Source: Rhodococcus ruber NBRC 15591
Lineage (GTDB): Bacteria; Actinomycetota; Actinomycetes; Mycobacteriales; Mycobacteriaceae
Direction: 5' to 3'
DNA length: 64,000 bases
NCBI RefSeq assembly: GCF_001894945.1
Contig: NZ_BCXE01000007.1
Coordinates: 54,429-118,428, forward strand
The notes beneath the pieces are model-generated. The model was not told where the DNA came from and searched no databases. It saw only the letters and a list, made by a program, of their open reading frames with translations. Below, in pieces: positions 56,722-64,000 of this stretch (positions are counted from its first letter, which is position 1; every line of letters begins with the position of its first letter). The translations under genes and the position numbers were made by a program.

Positions 56722-57945
56722 GTGACGGCATCCCGTATCGACCTGAAGAACCCCGACCTCTACACCGAGGGCGTCCCTCACGACGTCTTCGCCGAGCTGC
56801 GGCGCAATTGCCCGGTCTACCGGCAGGACGAGGAGGACGGACCCGGCTACTGGGCGGTGACGCGGCATGCGGACGTCACCGCGGTCTCGCGCGACAGCAC
56901 CACGTTCTCGTCGGCGCTCGGCACGACGCAGATCGACGAGTTCGACGCGGAGACCCGCCGCAAACAGGCGGCGATGCTCGTCAACCTCGATCCGCCCGAG
57001 CACACCCGGTTGCGCCAGCTCGTCAGCCGCGGATTCACTCCCCGGGCGGTCCGGACGCTCGAGGGACACATCCGCGACATCTGCAACCGCGTCGTCGACG
57101 ATCTCGTCGAGCGGGGCCGCGACGGCGCGGTCGTCGACTTCGTACCGGTGGCCGCCGCTCCGCTTCCGCTCGAGGTGATCGCCGCCCTGCTCGGCGCACC
57201 CGGGGAGGACGTCGACAGGCTCTGCGACTGGTCCGACCGGATGATCGGGTTCGACGACCCGGAATTCGGCAACACCCGGGCCGACGGAGAACTCGCCGCC
57301 GAGGAGATCTTCCTGTACGCCAACGAGATCGCCGCGGCGCGCAGGGCGGAGCCGCGCGACGACATCGTCTCCCGGCTCGTCCGGCCGGACGAGAACGGTG
57401 ACACGCTGACCGAGATGGAGTTCGACATGTTCTTCGTGCTGCTGGTGGTGGCCGGGAACGAGACGACGCGCAACGCCGCCGCCGGCGGCATGCAGGCCTT
57501 CGTCGACCATCCGGAGCAGTGGCGCCGCCTGCAGGCCGAGCCGGAACTCGCCGCCGGTGCGGTCGAGGAGATCCTCCGGTGGGTCACCCCGGTGATCGGG
57601 TTCCGCCGCACGCCGACGTGCCCGGCGACGATAGGGGGCCAGCCCGTCGAGGCGGGGGACAAGGTGGTGGTCTACTACCCGAGCGCGAACCGGGACGAGG
57701 ACGTTTTCGAGGATCCGCACGTCTTCGACATCGGGCGCACCCACAATCCGCATGTGGCGTTCGGCGGCACCGGGGTGCACTTCTGCCTGGGTGCGCACCT
57801 GGCGCGGCTGGAGTTGCGGATCCTGTTCGAGACGCTCGCACGCCGGATCGAGCGCGTCGAGCCCGCGGGCCCGGTCCGGCGGTTGCGCTCGAACTTCGTC
57901 AACGGCATCAAATCCATGCCCGTACGCGTGTACCCGAAGGGGTGA
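56722..57945 (+). CDS. Cytochrome P450 (divergent from TetR; inserted pair)
   Basis: 407 residues from GTG 56722. Class-I bacterial P450 with oxygen-binding I-helix VVAGNETTRNA, ExxR in AVEEILRWV, and heme loop AFGGTGVHFCLGAH (axial Cys355). HVAFGGTG and the C-terminal LRSNFVNGIKSMPVR are reminiscent of CYP124/CYP125-like lipid hydroxylases, but the subfamily cannot be set by eye. It needs a ferredoxin, possibly the one at 61942. It is regulated probably by the divergent TetR. Confidence 0.92.
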   Translation: MTASRIDLKNPDLYTEGVPHDVFAELRRNCPVYRQDEEDGPGYWAVTRHADVTAVSRDSTTFSSALGTTQIDEFDAETRRKQAAMLVNLDPPEHTRLRQLVSRGFTPRAVRTLEGHIRDICNRVVDDLVERGRDGAVVDFVPVAAAPLPLEVIAALLGAPGEDVDRLCDWSDRMIGFDDPEFGNTRADGELAAEEIFLYANEIAAARRAEPRDDIVSRLVRPDENGDTLTEMEFDMFFVLLVVAGNETTRNAAAGGMQAFVDHPEQWRRLQAEPELAAGAVEEILRWVTPVIGFRRTPTCPATIGGQPVEAGDKVVVYYPSANRDEDVFEDPHVFDIGRTHNPHVAFGGTGVHFCLGAHLARLELRILFETLARRIERVEPAGPVRRLRSNFVNGIKSMPVRVYPKG

Positions 57946-57962
57946 CCGGTGTACGGAGGCCG

Positions 57963-58010
57963 TTGCCCCGGACAGGCGACCGTAGTAATGTCCAGACACG
58001 TGTCCAGAAA
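57963..58010 (+). promoter_or_regulatory. Promoter and 21-bp operator of the TetR-CYP123-CYP51 operon
   Basis: TTGCCC (57963-57968), 17-base spacer and TAATGT (57986-57991) are followed by operator GTCCAGACA-CG-TGTCCAGAAA (57990-58010), which overlaps the final two bases of the -10 exactly as in the ALDH promoter. ATG 57988 lies inside the -10 and cannot be transcribed from it, so the TetR gene must start later. Confidence 0.8.
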
Positions 58011-58011
58011 T

Positions 58012-58572
58012 GTGAATCTCGAATCCACCCGCCGCCGTCTCACCGAGAAGCAGGCCGACACCGTGGATCGCCTGACGCGCGCTGCCGTGGAGGTCCTGCG
58101 GGAAGAGGGGTTCGCAGGACTGACCGTACGCAACGTCGCCGCCCGGGCCGGTGTCGCACCGGCGACCGCCTACACCTACTTCTCGTCCAAGGAACACCTT
58201 GTCGCCGAAGTGTTCTGGCGCCGGCTCGCCGCCTCGCCCGAACCCGAGGCGGCCACGACCGACCGCGTCGCCCGGGTGGTCGCGGTGTTGCGCAACGTCG
58301 CGCTGATGATGGCCGACGAGCCCGAACTCGCCGGCGCGGTCACCAGCGCACTGCTCGGCCGCGACCCCGACGTCGAACACCTGCGCGCCCGCATCGGCCT
58401 CGACATCCGGGCGCGGCTCGCCACCGCGCTCGGCCCCGACGCCGATCCCGACGAGATCGAGGCGCTGGAAATGCTCTACGCCGGCGCCCTCGTCCGCGCG
58501 GGCATGGGATACGAGACCTACGAGAAGATCGCCGATCGGCTGGAGACCTCCGCCGCACTTCTATTGGAGTAG
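58012..58572 (+). CDS. TetR family regulator of the CYP51 locus
   Basis: 186 residues from GTG 58012, two bases after the operator. Longer starts (57949, 57988) fall in promoter DNA. The HTH is DRLTRAAVEVLREEGFAGLTVRNVAARAGVAPATAYTYFSSKEHLVAEVFWRRL. It corresponds to Rv0767c. As its own promoter and the ALDH promoter share one operator, it is the best candidate for the repressor of both arms. The short leader implies weak or near-leaderless translation. CYP123-like P450 starts 3 bases after its stop. Confidence 0.88.
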   Translation: MNLESTRRRLTEKQADTVDRLTRAAVEVLREEGFAGLTVRNVAARAGVAPATAYTYFSSKEHLVAEVFWRRLAASPEPEAATTDRVARVVAVLRNVALMMADEPELAGAVTSALLGRDPDVEHLRARIGLDIRARLATALGPDADPDEIEALEMLYAGALVRAGMGYETYEKIADRLETSAALLLE

Positions 58573-58575
58573 CGC

Positions 58576-59787
58576 ATGACCCAGGCTTCGCTCGAACCGC
58601 TCCTGTTCGATCCCTACGACTACGGCTTCCACGAGGATCCGTACCCGGTCTACCGGCGTCTGCGCGAGGAGGCGCCGCTCTATCGCAACGACGACCTCGG
58701 CTTCTGGGCCCTGTCCCGGCACGCCGACGTCGTCGCGGGCTTCCGCGACCACACCAGGCTCTCCAGCGCCAACGGGGTCTCCCTCGACCCGTCGGCCTAC
58801 GGACCCCACGCCCACAAGGTCATGTCGTTTCTCGCGATGGACGACCCCCGCCACATGCGCATGCGCCGGCTCGTCTCGAAGGGCTTCACCCCGCGCCGGG
58901 TCGCCGACCTGCGCGGCCGCATCCTCGAGCTGACCCTCCGATACCTCGACACCGCCTTGGGCACGGGCGAATTCGACTGGATCGCGGAGTTCGCGGGCAA
59001 GCTCCCGATGGACGTCGTCTCCGAACTGCTGGGTGTGCCCGAGGCCGACCGCGCCGAACTGCGCCGGCTGGCGGATCTCGTGGTCCACCGGGAGCAGGGC
59101 GTGCTCGACGTGCCCGTCGCGGCGATGGAGGCGTCGCTGAACCTCGTCGGCTACTACGCGGACATGCTGGCGCAGCGCCGCACACACCGGACCGAGGACC
59201 TCACCTCGGCCCTGCTCGACGCCGAGGTCGACGGAGACCGCCTCGGCGACGACGAGATCATCGGCTTCATGTTCCTGATGGTCGTCGCGGGCAACGAGAC
59301 CACCACCAAACTTCTCGGCAACGCGCTGTACTGGGGTGCGAAGAACAAGACCGAGCTGGCCGGCGTCCTCGGCAACCCGGACGCCGTCTCCGGTTGGGTG
59401 GAGGAGACACTGCGCTACGACACCTCCAGCCAGATCGTCGCGCGCACCGCCGCCACCGACATCGAACGGCACGACGGCACCATCCGCGCGGGCGACAAGG
59501 TACTGCTGCTCATCGGTTCGGCAAACCGCGACGCCGAGGTGTTCGCCGATCCCGACACCTTCCGCATCGGCCGCGACAGCGCGTCCAGGATCGCCAGCTT
59601 CGGTGGCGGCGTGCACTTCTGCCTCGGTGCCCACCTCGCGCGCCTCGAGGCGAACATCGCGCTCGAACAGTTCGCCGCGCGCGTCGCCGACTACGACGTC
59701 GACTTCGACCGTTGCGAGCGCGTGCACTCGACCAATGTCCGAGGCCTCGCGGCCCTGCCCGTAGAGGTGACCCGGCGCCATGCCTAG
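58576..59787 (+). CDS. Cytochrome P450 (CYP123-like by position)
   Basis: 403 residues from ATG 58576, 3 bases after the TetR stop. P450 marks: MVVAGNETTTKLL in the I helix, ExxR in VEETLRYD, heme loop SFGGGVHFCLGAH (axial Cys349). The order TetR-P450-SDR-CYP51-ferredoxin matches Rv0767c-Rv0763c, where this gene is CYP123. Substrate unknown. Its last 8 bases overlap the SDR gene. Confidence 0.92.
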   Translation: MTQASLEPLLFDPYDYGFHEDPYPVYRRLREEAPLYRNDDLGFWALSRHADVVAGFRDHTRLSSANGVSLDPSAYGPHAHKVMSFLAMDDPRHMRMRRLVSKGFTPRRVADLRGRILELTLRYLDTALGTGEFDWIAEFAGKLPMDVVSELLGVPEADRAELRRLADLVVHREQGVLDVPVAAMEASLNLVGYYADMLAQRRTHRTEDLTSALLDAEVDGDRLGDDEIIGFMFLMVVAGNETTTKLLGNALYWGAKNKTELAGVLGNPDAVSGWVEETLRYDTSSQIVARTAATDIERHDGTIRAGDKVLLLIGSANRDAEVFADPDTFRIGRDSASRIASFGGGVHFCLGAHLARLEANIALEQFAARVADYDVDFDRCERVHSTNVRGLAALPVEVTRRHA

Positions 59788-60580
59788 ATTCGAGCCCAAT
59801 CCGCCGCGCCGGCCCGCGATCGTCGGCGGCGCCTCCTCCGGCATCGGTACGGCCACCGCGTTCGCACTCGCCGCCCTCGGTCACCCGGTCGCCCTCGGCG
59901 CCCGGCGCGTCGAACAGTGCGAGGCCCTCGCGGAGAAGATCCGCGGCGAAGGCGGCGAGGCCGTCGCGCACTTCCTCGACGTGTCGTCCACCGACTCGGT
60001 CGACGAGTTCGTCACCGCCGCCGAGAACGCCCTGGGCCCCACCGAGATCGTCCTGTCCGGCGCCGGCGACATGGATTTCCGGCTCGTGCACGAGATGGAT
60101 CCGGACCGGTTCGAGTTCCAGGTGAACGTCCACCTCGTCGGCACGCAGCGTCTCGCCCATCGCGTGCTCCCCGGGATGATCGAACGGCGCCGCGGCGACT
60201 TCGTCGTCATCGGTTCGGACTGCGCCGACGTCGCGCGGCCCCGCATGGGCGCCTACGTCGCCGCCAAGACCGGTCTCGAGGCGCTCGTGCGCCAGATGCG
60301 GATGGAACTCGAGGGCACGGGGGTTCGCGCGTCGGTGGTGCGTCCCGGCCCGACACAGACCGGGATGGGGCTCGACGCCCCCGCGGAGGTCATCGAGCCG
60401 CTGCTCGCCGACTGGACCAGATGGGGCTTCGCCCGGCACTCCTACTTCCTCCGCGCCTCCGAGATCGCGAACGCCGTCGTCGCCGTCGTGTCGGCCCCGC
60501 GCGGAACCCACCTGGTACTGACCGAAGTGCAACCGGAAGCGCCGCTGCTGAAGGACTCTCGGGGAAAGGACCCTGAATGA
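59780..60580 (+). CDS. SDR family oxidoreductase of the CYP51 operon
   Basis: 266 residues from ATG 59780. Cofactor motif IVGGASSGIG, central VLSGAGDMD, catalytic YVAAK (Tyr, Lys) preceded by VIGSDCADVA with the Ser, then VVRPGPTQTGMG. It corresponds to Rv0765c, always next to CYP51 in mycobacteria as I recall. It could oxidise or reduce the sterol-like or terpenoid substrate of CYP51. Its stop overlaps ATG 60577 (ATGA), the ribosome-binding-site-served start for the next gene. Confidence 0.9.
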   Translation: MPRFEPNPPRRPAIVGGASSGIGTATAFALAALGHPVALGARRVEQCEALAEKIRGEGGEAVAHFLDVSSTDSVDEFVTAAENALGPTEIVLSGAGDMDFRLVHEMDPDRFEFQVNVHLVGTQRLAHRVLPGMIERRRGDFVVIGSDCADVARPRMGAYVAAKTGLEALVRQMRMELEGTGVRASVVRPGPTQTGMGLDAPAEVIEPLLADWTRWGFARHSYFLRASEIANAVVAVVSAPRGTHLVLTEVQPEAPLLKDSRGKDPE

Positions 60581-60601
60581 CCACGATCGTCACTCCCACG
60601 C

Positions 60602-62136
<1,535 letters not shown>

Positions 62137-62153
62137 TCCCGAGGAGACACGTC

Positions 62154-62705
62154 ATGGCACCGTTCGACCGAGCAGAACTCGACGAGATGATCGAACGCTG
62201 GATCGGAGCGAACATGAAGGCCGAGGCAGCCGGCGACTGGAAGCCCCTGGCCGAGATGTACACCGAGGACGCGACCTACGGTTGGAACTACGGCCCGAAG
62301 GACGACTTCATGGCCGTCGGAAGGGCGGAGATCCGCGAACTCGCCCTCGGCCAGGAGATGGCCGGTCTCGAGGGATGGCAGTACCCCTACCAGCGGTTCG
62401 TCGTGGACGAGCGGACCGGCGACGTCATCGGCTTCTGGAAGCAGGTCGCCGACGCGACCCGCGACGACGGATCACACTACGAGGTGTACGGCTTCGGCGG
62501 CAGCTGGTTCCGTTACGGCGGGGACTTCCAGTGGTCCTGGCAGCGCGACTTCTTCGACTTCGGCAACGTCTCCCACCTGTTCCTGGAGATGATCACGGCC
62601 GGCACCCTGTCCGACGGCATGAACAGGCGGATCGAACGGTCGACGTCGACGAAACGCCTGCCCGGCTGGTACCCGGCCGGACAGGCACCGGTGCCGCTGT
62701 GGTGA
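62154..62705 (+). CDS. SnoaL/NTF2-like protein of the CYP51 locus
   Basis: 183 residues from ATG 62154 with GAGGAGA upstream. The N-terminal 130 residues fit a cone-shaped NTF2/SnoaL fold (MIERWIGANMKAEAAGDWKPLAEMYTEDATYGWNYGP; FWKQVADATRDDGSHYEVYGFGGSWFRY). It corresponds to Rv0762c, which follows the ferredoxin in mycobacteria. The fold serves as isomerase, cyclase or binding protein for steroids and polyketides, so a substrate-binding or isomerase role beside CYP51 is plausible but unproven. Its stop overlaps the next gene. Confidence 0.82.
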   Translation: MAPFDRAELDEMIERWIGANMKAEAAGDWKPLAEMYTEDATYGWNYGPKDDFMAVGRAEIRELALGQEMAGLEGWQYPYQRFVVDERTGDVIGFWKQVADATRDDGSHYEVYGFGGSWFRYGGDFQWSWQRDFFDFGNVSHLFLEMITAGTLSDGMNRRIERSTSTKRLPGWYPAGQAPVPLW

Positions 62706-63958
62706 GCCCGGTGAACGTCCGCGACTCGTTCGCCGCGCTCACCCGGTCGGACCTCGCCGTCCTCGTCCCCGAACTGCTTCTGTGCGGCCAGCTCGTCGAC
62801 CGGTCCGGGATGGCCCACCTGATCTCGGCGTTCGGACGGCAGGGGATGGCCGAGGTGGCCGTCGAGGAGTGGCAGGCGTCGAGCCCGTGGTACACCCGGC
62901 GCATGCAGCGCGCCCTGCGGTACGAGGGCGACGGCGTCGAGACGATCTTCAAGGGGCTGCAGCTCGACATCGGTGCGCCGCCACAGTTCATGGACTTCCG
63001 GTTCCGCGTCGACGACCACGACCACGGCGAGTTCCGGCTCGACCACTGCGGCGCGCTCATGGACGTCGAGCCGCTGGGCGAGGCGTATGTGACGGCCATG
63101 TGCCACGACATCGAGGACCCCACCTTCGACGCGACCGCCCTCGCCACCAACCCGCACGCGCAGGTGCGGCCGATCCACCGGCCCCCGCGCCGGCCGGCCG
63201 ACCGCCACCCGCACTGCGCGTGGACGGTGACGATCGACCCGTCGCACGTGCCGCCGGAGACCGCCCCGCACACCGAGGCGATCGGCCGTACCGCGGCCGT
63301 CGCGGTGGAACTCGGTCCGATCGACCCGGCGGACGAGGGACGCGGCGACTACTCCGGCCCCCTGCTCTCCGACCTGCGGTTCGCGGACTTCTCGCACTCG
63401 GCCCTCGTGCGGATCGCGGAGGAGGTGTGCCTGCAACAGCATCTGCTCACGCTGGGCTTCCTTCTCGGCGTGCGCAAACGCACCGACGAGGACACCGCGC
63501 TGTCCCTCGCCCGCAAGCAGCTGACCGGCATCGCGGGGCTGGCGTCCGAGCGGCTACGCGACGCCCTCGGCCTGCCGCGCGACGTCGAAGGACTGGCGAC
63601 GGTGCTCTCGGTCCACCCTGTGTTCGCGCCGAGGCAGTACGTCGATCGCGAGATCAGTTGGGAGCCCGGCAGGCTGCACCTGCGCCTCGGGCGGTCCGGG
63701 GGTGCCGACGCGGACGGATCGTGGCCCACCCTGATCGACGGGGACCACCTCGGGCCGTTGCAGGCGCTGGTGCGCGGCGTCGACCCGCACTTCACCGCGC
63801 GCGTGGTGTCCGAGGACGCCCACGCGCTCACCGTCGAGGTGATCCGCGAGGCCGAACCCGCGAGCGAGTGCGGCGAGGTCGCGATCACCCGCTTCAGCAC
63901 CGGCGCGACCTTCGCGTTCGCCGACCGGGGAATCCCCCTGCCGCTCACCGTCGTCTGA
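62702..63958 (+). CDS. Unknown His/Cys-rich protein, last gene of the CYP51 operon in this window
   Basis: 418 residues from GTG 62702, overlapping the SnoaL-like gene by 4 bases (GTGA), so co-translated. I do not recognise the family. Between residues 104 and 172 there are His/Cys pairs that look like ligands: His115-Cys116 (DHCGALMDVEP), Cys134-His135 (CHDIEDPTFD), His159 (RPIHRPP), His169, His171-Cys172. No membrane helix or signal peptide is evident. The C-terminal half (SDLRFADFSHSALVRIAEEVCLQQHLL; IDGDHLGPLQALVRGVDP) is unlike the rest. A metal enzyme acting on the CYP51-pathway product is one guess. Confidence 0.75.
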   Translation: MSPVNVRDSFAALTRSDLAVLVPELLLCGQLVDRSGMAHLISAFGRQGMAEVAVEEWQASSPWYTRRMQRALRYEGDGVETIFKGLQLDIGAPPQFMDFRFRVDDHDHGEFRLDHCGALMDVEPLGEAYVTAMCHDIEDPTFDATALATNPHAQVRPIHRPPRRPADRHPHCAWTVTIDPSHVPPETAPHTEAIGRTAAVAVELGPIDPADEGRGDYSGPLLSDLRFADFSHSALVRIAEEVCLQQHLLTLGFLLGVRKRTDEDTALSLARKQLTGIAGLASERLRDALGLPRDVEGLATVLSVHPVFAPRQYVDREISWEPGRLHLRLGRSGGADADGSWPTLIDGDHLGPLQALVRGVDPHFTARVVSEDAHALTVEVIREAEPASECGEVAITRFSTGATFAFADRGIPLPLTVV

Positions 63959-64000
63959 ACGCCCCGCCCCCATCCGTCCGGCCCGTACCGGCCGAATGTC

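Noticed and set aside
57988..58011. ATG 57988 (or 57949) as start of the CYP51-locus TetR
   Set aside because: These codons lie in or upstream of the predicted -10 and operator. GTG 58012 is the first in-frame start downstream of the predicted transcription start.

Overview
The window comes from a high-GC, mycothiol-making, mycolic-acid-type actinobacterium, most likely a Rhodococcus. The evidence is the strong G/C third-position bias, frequent GTG starts and 4-base GTGA/ATGA gene overlaps, mshD, a DesA-type acyl-ACP desaturase, an LCP wall ligase, and gene order. From memory, about 1.5-41 kb follows Mycobacterium tuberculosis Rv0800-Rv0824c (pepC, purL, purF, purM, DUF3073, ygfZ, pabC, nitrobindin, DUF1416, sseA, thioredoxin, lmeA, glnR, mshD, pst/phoU, LCP, dus, desA). 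About 52.3-62.7 kb follows Rv0771-Rv0762c, the CYP51 locus. No search was run.

Layout. 0-15 kb: end of a VOC protein, an AAA ATPase, M18 aminopeptidase, a Uma2 nuclease-like protein, purine genes purL, purF and purM interspersed with membrane proteins, then a tightly overlapping minus-strand operon ygfZ-MOSC-asparaginase. 15-24.4 kb: pabC, the cytochrome bd operon cydABDC (cydD ends in a perfect 24-bp tandem repeat), an unusual short-ORF and hairpin leader region, and a BCCT transporter. 24.4-29.8 kb: nitrobindin with a 34-residue membrane partner, a cutinase-like protein, and a sulfur operon (DUF4395, rhodanese, DUF1416) headed by a cysteine-rich leader peptide, then thioredoxin and LmeA. 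29.9-36.5 kb: glnR, mshD, pstSCAB and phoU, with PHO-box repeats before pstS and phoU. 36.6-44.6 kb: LCP protein, dusB, desA, small membrane proteins, tRNA-Lys, a ScbR-like TetR, and a tRNA cluster Glu-Asp-Phe-Asp. 44.7-51.4 kb: acyl-CoA ligase plus cyclase pair, then a glycosyltransferase / methyltransferase / terpenoid-cyclase-fold / methyltransferase set of unknown product. 51.5-64 kb: the CYP51 locus, with a minus arm (ALDH, SDR, hydroxyacid-type dehydrogenase, CMD protein, and perhaps an SDR lacking its Tyr) and a plus arm (TetR, CYP123-like P450, SDR, CYP51, ferredoxin, SnoaL-like protein, unknown His/Cys-rich protein).

The strongest regulatory observation is that both arms of the CYP51 locus carry the same 21-bp operator in the same position relative to -10 and -35 elements, separated by what looks like an inserted TetR-P450 pair. 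The strongest structural oddities are the cydD repeat, a seven-G tract that puts the ribosome-binding-site-served ATG of cyp51 out of frame, the short ORF and hairpin region after cydC, and the Cys-rich leader.
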